NCBI GenBank assembly: GCA_951812625.1
Contig: CATOSP010000004.1
Location: 124,001-188,000 of the forward strand
From: an uncultured Dehalococcoidia bacterium
Lineage (GTDB): Bacteria > Chloroflexota > Dehalococcoidia > Lucifugimonadales > UBA3495
Reading direction: 5' to 3'
DNA length: 64,000 nt
How positions within the stretch are numbered: position 1 is the stretch's first letter; each line of letters begins with the position of its first letter. Below, piece after piece: positions 7,901 through 16,439 of this stretch. The notes beneath the pieces are model-generated. The model made no database searches and had not been told where the DNA came from. It saw nothing but the letters and a program-made list of their open reading frames with translations. The position numbers and the translations under genes are program-made.

Positions 7901-9430
7901 GTAGGTACCCAGGTCGCCGAATATGTATACGACGTTCACCGTTACGGCCTCATCACCGATGCCATATAGGTCGGAAAACTGGCCGGTGTCGGCATTTGCG
8001 AATTCAAAACCGCACGTGAGACTCTCAATTTTTAGGGTGCCGGGTTTCGTGCCTCCATCAATCCCTGTAGCCGTCACCTGGTCCTTTGCATTACTCCAGA
8101 CGGTTGATGCACCATCGTTATCCACGCCGAGGGCGAGTATGGAATCCCAATTCTCACCCAGAAGAACACCTTCTTCTACATCGCTGCAAAATGGATTCCT
8201 GTAGCTCCCTCCATCATCACTGATCGTTTGCCACGAGAGATCGCTACCGGCACCGACACGTCCACCCGGGTCCGGCACTTGGATGACGACCTTTTCCGGC
8301 CTCATTATCGAGTTATGGCGCCTGATTCCTGCGGCAAGCGCGGCATCGTCACCATTGACCAGCAATTCCAGGGTATCCGAACTGCTGCAGGGGTAGTCCG
8401 TTTCTCCCACACAGTGATACAGGCTGAGCAGGTCCGTCTCCCCTGTCTGGAACAGGGTTACCGGGTCCTCCTCGAGGCAGATCTTGACGCTGGTGGGGCT
8501 GGTAGCAAGGTTCTCCTCCGGGCGCGCCGTCATCTCGGCGGTGAGGCACAGGTCCGAGCGGGCCACGCCGGTGGGCAGCGGGTTGTCCAGGGTGGTCGAT
8601 ACCACCAGGTCCAGGGGAAAGGTCGTCAACGTGCCGATATTCCAGTCCCAGGTCCGTGTCAGGCCCGTGGCCGCGGCGAAGGTGGTCCCGGAGGGCGCTG
8701 TGGCGGTCGGGGTGCCCATGCCATTGCCCAGCTTCAATCGCACTTTTGCGTCGCCAATTAACTCGCGACTACTTGAACTCGTGTTTGCCCTGAAGGCGAA
8801 CTTGACGGTATCCCCGGCCTCGGGGAGCAGGTCGTCTACGCTGGCCTCCAGCCAGTACACCCCGCTCGCGTGTTTGCTGCTGGTCCCGTCCTGGCTGACG
8901 AATATCCAGCCAACGGCAATATTGTCGTGTCTGAGACGTTCCTCTTCCTCAGGGACCGAGTTCTTGATAACCGCCCGGGCGGGGACACTCCAATTCGTGG
9001 AGATATTCGTGCAACACGGCAGCCCCGACACCAGTCTAGGACCAATGGCAAACTCTTTCTCCGCGCCATGCTCCAGGGTGCCCACGGTCCAGACGCCGTT
9101 GATGCAGGTTGTGCCGGGAATATTGCCGGAGCAGGTTGTACCGCTCTTCTGTTCGAATCCGTCGCTGATGGCATGAATAATCTGGTCGGCGATTTCTATG
9201 TCCACCGTAACGCCATAGGCGGTAGCGGTCCCTTGGTTGCTGGCGGTAAAAGTAAAGCCAGTGCCCACCCTGACTTCGATGGCCAGGTCCACGTAGGTCT
9301 CGTCCTGGGCCTGGGCCGGGGAGGAAAAGGCAAAGGCCGCCGCCAGGGCGGCGACGCACAGTAGGGCGGCCATTGCCAGCGTCGCGCAGGCTCTTTTCAA
9401 TCTCGCGGGGGGCTTGGAAAGGTTGTACAT
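4943..9430 (-). CDS. Very large secreted protein with FN3 and Calx-beta-like domains
   Basis: The product of about 1,495 residues begins with a signal peptide (basic n-region, long Ala/Leu core, cleavage near the AQAQ at 39-42). From start to end it shows DUF11/CARDB-like beta domains (about 45-130 and 545-620), a fibronectin III domain (about 715-810), two Calx-beta-like modules each ending in an acidic DDD (about 813-910 and 915-1027), two more FN3 domains (about 1030-1120 and 1123-1217), and a C-terminal domain with an Asp-rich run (SDDDDATDDDD) that may bind calcium. It is probably a cell-surface adhesion or matrix protein. No anchor or catalytic site is seen. The ATG at 9430 is chosen because the signal peptide starts there and a purine-rich site precedes it. 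An in-frame extension of 28 residues upstream looks non-coding. Confidence 0.88.
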   Translation of the reverse strand: MYNLSKPPARLKRACATLAMAALLCVAALAAAFAFSSPAQAQDETYVDLAIEVRVGTGFTFTASNQGTATAYGVTVDIEIADQIIHAISDGFEQKSGTTCSGNIPGTTCINGVWTVGTLEHGAEKEFAIGPRLVSGLPCCTNISTNWSVPARAVIKNSVPEEEERLRHDNIAVGWIFVSQDGTSSKHASGVYWLEASVDDLLPEAGDTVKFAFRANTSSSSRELIGDAKVRLKLGNGMGTPTATAPSGTTFAAATGLTRTWDWNIGTLTTFPLDLVVSTTLDNPLPTGVARSDLCLTAEMTARPEENLATSPTSVKICLEEDPVTLFQTGETDLLSLYHCVGETDYPCSSSDTLELLVNGDDAALAAGIRRHNSIMRPEKVVIQVPDPGGRVGAGSDLSWQTISDDGGSYRNPFCSDVEEGVLLGENWDSILALGVDNDGASTVWSNAKDQVTATGIDGGTKPGTLKIESLTCGFEFANADTGQFSDLYGIGDEAVTVNVVYIFGDLGTYLTERTYIATHRNGTPADTTDDVDYTATGSYIFHVGPIAELEVRDGDGNPAVPAGQRAFTIVAVNNGPDDAPAAQVTVTGLNASDYVDHSASHGTFDSTTDVWTIGELREDSGYYRATGHPLGWPTLTIITSAAEDTEITAAISNTQDYQVCIDSSGDDVDLSSPSESACTTEDSTNTWHTAKYYDYISENSTATIKARNGTGESLPGSPSASQVPASILVEWTGVDELNGSPVTHYEIEWSADGETVWTPLSDNVPEGRYVDAGVAPGDTRYYRMRAVNLQNHLGPWSQPIRARAETLGFPGVSVSETTFTIAEGESAEYTVGLRARPISNVSVRVNRSGDVSPNPSRLTFTPSNWSTPQTVTLTAGQDNDAVDDAVEVTHSVSSSDSAYASLTVDPVAVTVIDDDSGVSIAAEQESVNEGDDIVLTLTRTGNTGSAITVTVSVTQSGDYLASGQTGNRTIDLAANTASTTITVETENDTIVESPGTVFATVLGGASYFASSPSSVTVRVQDDDGPPGLPGDLAAEERDESVSLTWSAAPTGDAPVLDYSYRVRRSGSSTWDPDWTVLFGGSGRNSHTESGLTNGQEYIIQVRARNATGDGAAAEVTASPKDEPGAPDVTVESRNESLLVTWSLPDDGGRSATEYRVQWKSGAESFDSSRQATATTMQYTIPSLTNDRGYRVRVQAMNEVGWGPWSGDRPGTPTPRPATSLSITTAAEDEVGEPFRVTFTFTDEDHEGTQYGVTGFGVDDIDATYTSPTFHEFTLKDFREEKTGLVYSALVDQLLDGRLTIRVPEGAAQSTHDQQESTPASLAIEVKPPQADKPVGREIIWSAKMTVGDYTRNAMGYINPDLSLWDPDDTIGSLSDDDDATDDDDTFTYPDPLGKNYRVGEISIVRDWNMILFVSCPGIEGVDASFDLYLDDLYVDDQGKQVNRDHSLSFDPEEVGTSRLSGTIDGATQSCVEYRWTPQSADWKEGGEVDVSLVK

Positions 9431-10239
9431 ACGGGATTCCCTCTTTCTCCTTGTGCTCTGGATTGTTGTCCCCTGCGCGCCATCCCGGCTGCTGCCGGTC
9501 CCCTGTTTCCCCACTGGGCTGCCTGCTGGCTCCTGGCCACTGCGCTTCTCCAGGGGAGTCCCCTTCCAGGGCCCGGCGGGTTGCCGGGCCCTGGAAGCAA
9601 GAAGGCTAATTCATGATACATTGTCTCATTATGGGCAAGTTGTTGATAGCAAGTCTCAATGTTAATGGGCAGGTGAGAATGAGTATCAGGAAGGTTGGTT
9701 AAATGAGGCTATACCGCGGGTTGCCCGGTTTGGATGCGGTGGCGGCAACCGCCACCGACTTCCGGCCAGCCTGGGTCCGGCGCCACTCGGCGCCGGGGGG
9801 CCGGGGTCACCGGCCTGCCCTCAATGGCACAGGACAGGGCACAGGACAGCAGACTCCGGAAGAGTCGCTGGCCGCGCCTGTTCTGAGTGTCAATGTGAGT
9901 GTCAATGGCCTGGGCCGCCTTGGATGGTCCCTGCTTGCTCAGTGCGATCGCTCACTTTGGGAGCTGATTGATACGATATATCAACTCCCGAATATTGTAA
10001 GCCGCCGTGGAAGCCCAGTCAAGATTGATTGCCGCCGGACCGGCAGGGCTGGGAAACAGGGCCGCCGGGCTTGCGTGGTCCTGTCTCACGGGTGCTGTGA
10101 GCTTCGGCTGCAATCCAGCCATGGCGGGACCGGTTGTACCGGGCCGAGGTTGCGGTAACTGGGAGCATCCTGGGGTAAGATCCTCCCACGTTAACAAGGG
10201 CGGGTCCTCAGACCGAACACAGGTCCGGGTGACATCGTC
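9431..10239. other. 809-bp gap with no supported gene
   Basis: This gap lies between the 3' end of the MFS gene and the 5' end of the large secreted-protein gene, so it should contain the promoter and leader of the latter. It holds a strong hairpin at 9563-9597, a small tandem repeat of GGCACAGGACA near 9826-9850, and a repeated GTCAATG motif around 9890-9907. Reading frames here lack ribosome sites and family resemblance. Confidence 0.5.
9563..9597 (-). repeat. Perfect 15-bp inverted repeat in the leader of the large secreted-protein gene
   Basis: CTTCCAGGGCCCGGC and GCCGGGCCCTGGAAG form a perfect 15-bp stem with a 5-base loop (GGGTT). It lies 133 bp upstream of the ATG at 9430. No T run follows on either strand, so it is not a standard terminator. 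It could be an mRNA 5' leader structure or a protein-binding site. Confidence 0.55.
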
Positions 10240-11493
10240 CTACTCCCCTTCCTGAAACCCCTTCCTCACGCTCAAAAGCCACACCGACCCGGCCATGCCC
10301 ACCACGGAGCCGCCCAGGGCCGACGCGAAGGACCAGGTCATCCCCGCCGAGTCCGCCACCGCTCCGCCCAGCGCCGGGGATACCGTGTTGCCCAGCCCTG
10401 CGCCCAGGGCCATCAGGGCAAACGACGCCGCCGAGTATTGCACCGGCACGTAGTCCCCGGCCGACGCCGCGCAGATAGTGTAGGTGGCCCGCAGCGTCAA
10501 ACCCATGATCACCGACGACACCACGAAGGACGCCATCCCGGGCAGAAAGGCGAACATTGCGAAGGATGCTCCCTGCATTGCGAACGACAGCAGGAACGCC
10601 TGCGCTCTCCCCAGCCTGTCCGACAACCGGCCCCATACCACGCCGCTGCCCACGCTGAGGATGCCGATCACGATCAGCAGTTGCCCCACCGTGTTCAGGG
10701 AGACGGCGTTCTCCTCGGCCAGGTACACCCCGAAGAAGGTGCTGAAGATGCTGTTCGACCATCCCGAGGTGAAGGCAAGCAGCGTCACCAGCCAGACCAG
10801 GGGCGTCTTGTAGGCCTCCATGGGCCAGGACCGGACTGATCGCCGCGACGCCCGCATACCCTGACCGCCGTCACTCGAAGGGTCCCTGAGCGCCAGCAGC
10901 GACACCAGCCCGATGGCAATCACCACCACCCCAAGCCCCTCCCAGGAGTGACGCCAGCCGTCCGCCGGGCTTCTGGCGACCAGCACGGGAACTATCGCGC
11001 CCGCGATGATGAAGGCCGCGCTGCCGCCTGCCGAGGCGAAACCCGCAGCCAGCCCCCGGGTCCGCACGGCGAACCAACTGGCAAGCAACCCCATCATGGG
11101 CACCAGCGCCCCGCCGGTGGTGAACCCCATCAGCACCATCGCCGCTGCGGCCAAGGCGTAGCTGTGCGACAGGCCCAGCATCACCATTGCCGCACCGCCG
11201 CCGATTACACCCCAGCCGATGATCGCCCGGCTTCCGTATCGGGGCGCAAGGGTGCCAGACGCAAAGGTGCTGGCCAGCCGGGCCACAGATGCAAAGGTTA
11301 TCAGCAGACCCGCCTCGGTGTGGGACAGGCGCAGCGACGCCTCCATCGACGGCAGGGTGATACTGTGGGTGTAGTTGGCGAAGCTGGTCCCCAGGTTGAC
11401 CAGGATGCCGATAAACAACACCGCCCCGGCCTGGGTGAACACCCATTCCGGGGCGATACTTGAGACTCTTCTTGCCTGAAAAAACGGGCGCAT
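10240..11493 (-). CDS. MFS transporter
   Basis: This 417-residue major facilitator protein has about twelve hydrophobic segments. The first begins at AGAVLFIGILVNLG. The MFS signature loop between helices 2 and 3 is present in weak form (GTLAPRYGSRA), and the equivalent second-half loop is clear (WGRLSDRLGRAQ). It resembles the monocarboxylate/oxalate-formate antiporter branch and probably moves an organic acid across the inner membrane. The start is ATG 11493. A TTG six bases upstream is less likely. It is the last gene of a minus-strand run with epoxide hydrolase (28 bp away) and the thioredoxin-domain protein, so it may carry their substrate. Confidence 0.88.
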   Translation of the reverse strand: MRPFFQARRVSSIAPEWVFTQAGAVLFIGILVNLGTSFANYTHSITLPSMEASLRLSHTEAGLLITFASVARLASTFASGTLAPRYGSRAIIGWGVIGGGAAMVMLGLSHSYALAAAAMVLMGFTTGGALVPMMGLLASWFAVRTRGLAAGFASAGGSAAFIIAGAIVPVLVARSPADGWRHSWEGLGVVVIAIGLVSLLALRDPSSDGGQGMRASRRSVRSWPMEAYKTPLVWLVTLLAFTSGWSNSIFSTFFGVYLAEENAVSLNTVGQLLIVIGILSVGSGVVWGRLSDRLGRAQAFLLSFAMQGASFAMFAFLPGMASFVVSSVIMGLTLRATYTICAASAGDYVPVQYSAASFALMALGAGLGNTVSPALGGAVADSAGMTWSFASALGGSVVGMAGSVWLLSVRKGFQEGE

Positions 11494-11521
11494 GGGCAAC
11501 GGGTTGGGGAAGGCGGGACCC

Positions 11522-12682
11522 CTAGTTGCGCAGGTCCCGGAAGAATGCCCGGATGTCCTCCACCAGCAGACCGGGCTCCTCCATCGCGGCGAAATGCCCG
11601 CCCCGGGGCATTTCCGTCCACCGCTTCAGGTCATAGGCCCGCTCTGCCCATTCTCTCGGGGGACGGCTGATCTCGTGAGGGAACACTGCAATGGCGCTGG
11701 GCACCTTCATCTTCTCCCCACGTCCCGGCGACAACGGGTTGCGCCGCGACTCGTAGTACAGCCGGGTCGAGGAATTGATCGTGCCCGTAACCCAGTAGAT
11801 GGTCACAGTGGTCAGCAGTTCGTCCTTGGTGTACTTGCTCTCCACATCCCCGTTGCAGTCGCTCCAGGTGCGGAACTTCTCGACTATCCACGCGGCCAGG
11901 CCCGCCGGAGAGTCGTTCAGGCCGTAGGACAGGGTCTGAGGCTTGGTGCCCTGGATATGGGAATATCCTCCCTCCGCCTGCTGCCACTGTTCCCGGTTCT
12001 CCATGTGCTGCTGCTCACGCTCCGTCAGCGGGGCCATTCCCTCTCCGGTGTGGGAAGCGGCAACCACTCCAGACGCCGAGGTCACGTGGATGCCCATCAC
12101 CTCGTCGGGGTAGGCAAAGCCCAGGCGGGCCGTCACGCTGGCGCCCCAGTCGCCGCCCTGGGCGGCGAACCGGGAGTACCCCAGGTTGTCCCGCATCAGC
12201 TTCGCCCACAGGTCGCCCACCTTGGCCGGGTTCATCCCCCGCTCCGTGGTCAATGACGAGAAACCGTAGCCGGGCATTGACGGAACCACCACGTCAAACG
12301 AGTCTTCGGCATTCCCACCATGGCTTGCCGGGTCGGTCAACGGCGCAATTACCTTGAGAATCTCGAAGAACGTGCTGGGCCAGCCGTGGGTGATGATCAG
12401 AGGTATCGGGTTGGGTCCCTTGCCCCGCTCGTGGACGAAGTGGATGTTCAATCCCTCGACATCCGTGGTGAAGTGGGACCATTGATTGATTGCTTCTTCC
12501 TGTTTCCGCCAGTCAAAGTCTGTGCGCCAGTATTCGACCAGTTCCTTGATGTAGTCCAGGTTGGAGCCGTAGTCCCACCCCGAACCCGGAATCTCGTCGG
12601 GCCACCGGGTGCGGGCCAACCGGGCCTTCAGGTCCTCCAGCACCGAGTCTGGTACGTGGACCTTGTATGGTTGCACTGCCAT
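11522..12682 (-). CDS. Epoxide hydrolase (EHN + alpha/beta hydrolase)
   Basis: The 386-residue product carries the N-terminal epoxide hydrolase domain (about 1-110, with YKVHVPDSVLEDLKARLARTRWP) and an alpha/beta hydrolase core. The oxyanion-hole motif is HGWPST, the nucleophile elbow is GGDWGA (the Asp attacks the epoxide carbon), and the C-terminal catalytic His lies in RGGHFAAME. This is the microsomal/juvenile-hormone epoxide hydrolase-like family that opens epoxides to diols in the cytoplasm. It starts 13 bp after the thioredoxin-domain gene with a GGAGG site and is surely cotranscribed with it. Confidence 0.92.
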   Translation of the reverse strand: MAVQPYKVHVPDSVLEDLKARLARTRWPDEIPGSGWDYGSNLDYIKELVEYWRTDFDWRKQEEAINQWSHFTTDVEGLNIHFVHERGKGPNPIPLIITHGWPSTFFEILKVIAPLTDPASHGGNAEDSFDVVVPSMPGYGFSSLTTERGMNPAKVGDLWAKLMRDNLGYSRFAAQGGDWGASVTARLGFAYPDEVMGIHVTSASGVVAASHTGEGMAPLTEREQQHMENREQWQQAEGGYSHIQGTKPQTLSYGLNDSPAGLAAWIVEKFRTWSDCNGDVESKYTKDELLTTVTIYWVTGTINSSTRLYYESRRNPLSPGRGEKMKVPSAIAVFPHEISRPPREWAERAYDLKRWTEMPRGGHFAAMEEPGLLVEDIRAFFRDLRN

Positions 12683-12695
12683 GGGGTGGCCTCCT

Positions 12696-14507
12696 TTACA
12701 GTTCCTGGAAATTGACGAAACTGGCAGACCCGGCCCAGGGGCGGGCGGTCCCTAATCGCCTCACCTCTGCGGGCGAGGTCAACGGGGCAAGACATACCCC
12801 GTTCATGCAAACGTACAATGCCGGGTTGCCGCCGACGGGGAAGCCCAGGTCCGCGATGCGGTCCCCGTCCCGTCCGGGATCAAGTTGCTGCACCACCTTG
12901 TAAGGTGCGTAGGCTCGCAGCGCTGCCCGGAGCAACTGCTGGGTAGCTCGCCGGGAGTCCCCACCCACCAGGACCATGTGCACCGGGCCGCTTTCCACCA
13001 TGTCCCACGCTCGTCCCCAGGCCGAACCCGCCGGAAGAAACAGCGCCTCCTCGTCCTCCTCCATCCTCCGGGAGCCGGGAGGCCCAAGGTAACTGGTGCC
13101 CGGCGCGACCCCTTGGAACATCTCCAGGGTGCGGCGGGCCTCATCGAGATACTCGCCGTCGCCGGTAAGCTGCCAAAGCCGGACCAGCGTCTCGGCCAGC
13201 CATGAGTTCTCCAGCAGGGGCAATTCCCGCCGAGGCGCGGGGCCGGGAGCGTCCGCCCCCAGGTGCACATCGCAATAGCCGCCATCATCAGACCCGAAAA
13301 GCTCTCCCGCTTCCCGGACCAATTGCACAGCCCGGTCCAGGTACACAGGCTGTCCAGTGGCCTGGTGAAGGTCCAGGTGCGCCCGTGCCGCCTGAGCCTG
13401 GTCTACCAGGTAGCGTTGTTGCTGGTCCCCTGCGCCGACCACGTGCCGCAGCCCCGGTCCGTCGTCCCGGCGCGCAGCCCAGAGCCGGTCCAGGACTTGC
13501 ACCGCCGACTCCAGGTAACGCGCACTGCCAAGAACATCATACGCCTTGATCAACGCGCTGGCGGCGGCGGCGTTCCAGTCGGTGTAGAAGGTCCGGTCAA
13601 TGGCCGGGGCCAGGTCTGGCGTCCTGTCCTTCCAGGGCAGCCGGTAATACTCTTCCCCCGCATCCTGGCTGGCGTAGAAAAGACCTTCCGCCGGGTCATA
13701 CAACGTGCCCAGCAGGTAGTCTATGGCCCCGGTGGCAGCGTCTCGGTAAGCTGTCCTGCGCGTAACCTGGAACGCTTCCAGGCAGGCCACGGCCAGCCCG
13801 GCGTTGGTCAGCGACATCTTCTCGTAGTGGGGAACTGTCCAGTCGCGTGAGACCGAGTACCGGAAGAACCCGCCGTCGCGCCGGTCGTAGAGGCCTGCAA
13901 TTGTCCCGTCCAGCGTCGTGGTGACCATCCGCAGCCGGTCGCGGTCGCCGGTGTGACCGTACCGCGCCATCAGCAGGCCCAACGCCTCCCAGGGAGGCTG
14001 CTTCGGCTCGTCTCCAAGCCCTCCGTACCCGGAATCGTACAGCTCGTCAATTCTCTCCAGCACCCGCGCAACTTCAGATTCGCCAGCGCCTGCGGGCGGC
14101 GAGTCTGACCGGGATATGGATGAGATGTCGAAACCAGGAGATGCGGCGTCGGTCAGGGGATACTCCTCGCTAACCTGCTCGAGGACCGGCAACAGCACAT
14201 CGGCCGGCGTGTATATGCGCCCGGCGATCAACGAACCCTGGTGGTCGAGAATCGCCAGGGACGGATACCCACCCTGGTTGTAACGGCGTGAAATGTCCGG
14301 CCTCTGGTCCACGTCCACCCGGACCGGAATGAACCGCGTGTTCACCACGTTCATCACACGAGGGTCCGAGTATGTGGTCTGGTCCATAACGTGGCACCAG
14401 TGGCACCAGGTAGCGGTCAGTGCCAGCAGCACCGGCTTCTGGCTGTCCTCGGAGGCATTGAACGCCTCCTCGCCCCACTGCTGCCACCGGATGGAAGTCT
14501 CAGTCAT
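12696..14507 (-). CDS. Thioredoxin domain-containing protein (YyaL/SPATA20 family)
   Basis: The 603-residue protein has an N-terminal thioredoxin-like domain (about 1-120) with the family's WCHWCHVM motif, followed by an (alpha/alpha)6 barrel related to N-acylglucosamine epimerase/six-hairpin glycosidases (about 155-500). Conserved blocks of the family include HYEKMSLTNA, FYASQDAG and FYTDWNAA. The family is usually annotated as thioredoxin-domain or cellobiose epimerase-like, and its reaction is unsettled. It is the first gene of a tight minus-strand run with epoxide hydrolase and MFS. Length and motifs match intact family members, except that the barrel's usual KFP motif is replaced by EPKQPP. 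Confidence 0.88.
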   Translation of the reverse strand: MTETSIRWQQWGEEAFNASEDSQKPVLLALTATWCHWCHVMDQTTYSDPRVMNVVNTRFIPVRVDVDQRPDISRRYNQGGYPSLAILDHQGSLIAGRIYTPADVLLPVLEQVSEEYPLTDAASPGFDISSISRSDSPPAGAGESEVARVLERIDELYDSGYGGLGDEPKQPPWEALGLLMARYGHTGDRDRLRMVTTTLDGTIAGLYDRRDGGFFRYSVSRDWTVPHYEKMSLTNAGLAVACLEAFQVTRRTAYRDAATGAIDYLLGTLYDPAEGLFYASQDAGEEYYRLPWKDRTPDLAPAIDRTFYTDWNAAAASALIKAYDVLGSARYLESAVQVLDRLWAARRDDGPGLRHVVGAGDQQQRYLVDQAQAARAHLDLHQATGQPVYLDRAVQLVREAGELFGSDDGGYCDVHLGADAPGPAPRRELPLLENSWLAETLVRLWQLTGDGEYLDEARRTLEMFQGVAPGTSYLGPPGSRRMEEDEEALFLPAGSAWGRAWDMVESGPVHMVLVGGDSRRATQQLLRAALRAYAPYKVVQQLDPGRDGDRIADLGFPVGGNPALYVCMNGVCLAPLTSPAEVRRLGTARPWAGSASFVNFQEL

Positions 14508-14550
14508 AGGAAAGACCTTCTGATAGTTTCCAGCCGGGGCATTATAGGAT

Positions 14551-15108
14551 TTATACGGGGAGTTCTGGCTCAGTACGGTCCGCAGGAAGATCGATCATAA
14601 AGGTGTTGGCGTTGAAGGCCAGAAGCGCATAGTACCCCATGAGGTTGACGAGATTGGTGAGGCCATGAACGCCGAACTGGTCCACCGCCGCCTGGTAGCT
14701 GGCATCGCTAACCCGGTGGGTTCGGTAGAAGTCCCTTCCCAGGTTGACTACAGCGGCTTCGTCCGGGGCAAGACTGGGCAGATCACCCTTGTCGCGCATC
14801 GCATCGACCAGGGCATCGCTCAGACCTTCTCCGCGCCCCGAGGCTGCATGAGCGTTCCAGATGTACTGACAATCAAGTTCGCGGGCAGTGACAAGCATGG
14901 CCAGTTCCTGGACCTTGGCAGGCAGACCCGATCCCTGGCGCAGGTACGCCGAAAAATGGTTTGCCCTCTTGGCCAGCTCTGGGCTGTTCAGAGTCACCGA
15001 GCCCGGTCCGCCAACTGGTGGGCCACCCCTCTCTTGGACCACCTCATCGAACACCGCACGGTACTGTTCCGGAACACTTTCCCTTGTCGGAATAGGTGCT
15101 CGTGCCAT
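14551..15108 (-). CDS. Carboxymuconolactone decarboxylase-family protein (copy 1)
   Basis: This 185-residue all-helical protein belongs to the CMD/AhpD-like family. The core helix pair runs from LPAKVQELAMLVTARELDCQYIWNAH. Where AhpD has CxxC followed by His, this protein has C-Q-Y-I, so only one Cys remains and a disulfide-relay activity is unlikely. A lyase, isomerase or structural role is more probable. The ATG at 15108 follows AAGGAGGCAGCT. The frame stays open far upstream, but that part is an antisense shadow of the MFS gene. A paralog with the same replacement lies at 26.3 kb. Confidence 0.9.
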   Translation of the reverse strand: MARAPIPTRESVPEQYRAVFDEVVQERGGPPVGGPGSVTLNSPELAKRANHFSAYLRQGSGLPAKVQELAMLVTARELDCQYIWNAHAASGRGEGLSDALVDAMRDKGDLPSLAPDEAAVVNLGRDFYRTHRVSDASYQAAVDQFGVHGLTNLVNLMGYYALLAFNANTFMIDLPADRTEPELPV

Positions 15109-15221
15109 AGCTGCCTCCTTCTTGTATGGATAGCATTTCAGGGTGCCCAACCGGTATGGAACGCCAGCCAAGTCTTGCATTGATGGGATGCCACCAACGT
15201 TACCCGCCACCTCAAACGTTG

Positions 15222-16433
15222 TCAACGCTGGGTGTGCTGAGGCAGAAACACGCCCGCAGCAAGCAGCGCCGACGACGCGGCCACGCAGACCAGGAACCCC
15301 GGCAGGAAGCTGCCAGCTTGGGCCTGGAGCACTCCGACCATGATCGGGGAGATGAACATGCACGCCCCGGAACAGGTCAACAGCGAACCCCAGACCACCG
15401 CCACCTTCCGGGAATCTCCTTCGGCCAGAGTCATAGTCGTCGATAGCAGCGTGGGGACGTATAACCATGAACCAATGCCGAGGACAATCAGAGATAGGTA
15501 CACCACAGAGTCGTAGCCGAGAAGGAACGCGCCCAACCCGCCGGGGACCACCATCAACCCTGGTATTATGAGGTAGGCGCGGGGGGGACCGAAGCGCAGG
15601 GGCAGGAACGCGCCCAGGAGCACCGCGAACACCCCCACGAATGGCAGCAGCCCGGTGATGAACCCCGCCACCTCGGGGACCATTCCCCGGACCTCCGTGT
15701 AGTAGGTAGGTAGCCACCCGCTTAGCGCAGTGTACTGGACCAGGACTCCGGCGTCGGCGGCCAGCAGCAGCAGGACCGCCCGGCTCTTGAGAGCATCCCG
15801 TATCTCGCTGAAGGAAATCCCGGTCACGACCTCGGTCTCTCCCCTCCCCTCTCTGCCCAGCACGCTCCATAACCCGGCGCCCAATACACCCACCAACCCG
15901 TAGAGGCCCAGGGTTGCCTGCCAACCGGCCAGGGATGACAGGTACGCGCCCGACCCGACGGAAACGGCGATGCCCAGGCTCAGGACCGCCGTGTTCAACC
16001 CGTTCATAACGAGAATTTCCCTCGGCTTGAACCACCTCATCAGGAGCGGACCGGTGGCAACCAGCAGCAGGGCCGTACCCAATCCGTACAGCAGGCGCAC
16101 ACCCAGCAGAGCGGGGAAATTCGGGGCAACCACCGACAAGGCGGCAACTCCTACCATCCACCAGCCGATGGCGTAGCTGGCCCGCACTCCCAGTTTGACG
16201 GTAATCACACCCCCCGGAAGACCGATCAAGGCCGCGACCAGCAGGGGCAAGGATACAAGAAAGCCCGCAGTTCCCCGCCCAATACCGTAGTCGGAGATAA
16301 TTTCGAGAAGGATGGGGGAGACCGAGAACAAACTGACGCCGATGGAGAAGTGGGCAGCCACCGCCAGCATACCGATGGCATACCGGTACGGACTGTACTG
16401 AATGGGCAGTATCCCCGCAGGGCCGGTGGTCAT
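15222..16433 (-). CDS. MFS transporter (CynX/NimT-like)
   Basis: This 403-residue major facilitator protein has about twelve membrane segments starting with YAIGMLAVAAHFSIGVSLF. The helix 2-3 loop has the degenerate form GGVITVKLGVRAS, and the central cytoplasmic loop contains GREGRGETE. The set of Pro/Gly-rich helices resembles the cyanate/nitrate-type CP family. It probably exports or imports a small organic anion at the inner membrane. It follows larB by 6 bp, so the two are cotranscribed, which raises the possibility that it carries a hydroxy acid acted on by a nickel-pincer enzyme. Confidence 0.86.
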   Translation of the reverse strand: MTTGPAGILPIQYSPYRYAIGMLAVAAHFSIGVSLFSVSPILLEIISDYGIGRGTAGFLVSLPLLVAALIGLPGGVITVKLGVRASYAIGWWMVGVAALSVVAPNFPALLGVRLLYGLGTALLLVATGPLLMRWFKPREILVMNGLNTAVLSLGIAVSVGSGAYLSSLAGWQATLGLYGLVGVLGAGLWSVLGREGRGETEVVTGISFSEIRDALKSRAVLLLLAADAGVLVQYTALSGWLPTYYTEVRGMVPEVAGFITGLLPFVGVFAVLLGAFLPLRFGPPRAYLIIPGLMVVPGGLGAFLLGYDSVVYLSLIVLGIGSWLYVPTLLSTTMTLAEGDSRKVAVVWGSLLTCSGACMFISPIMVGVLQAQAGSFLPGFLVCVAASSALLAAGVFLPQHTQR

Positions 16434-16439
16434 CTCCGG

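Noticed and set aside
5093..9364. Numerous plus-strand frames (up to 284 codons) across the large secreted-protein gene
   Set aside because: They are antisense shadows of a long GC-rich gene. None has a ribosome site or recognisable domain.
9826..9907. Short tandem repeats (GGCACAGGACA, GTCAATG) as a CRISPR-like or iteron array
   Set aside because: Only two copies each, of unequal spacing, without spacers or a downstream gene that would use them.
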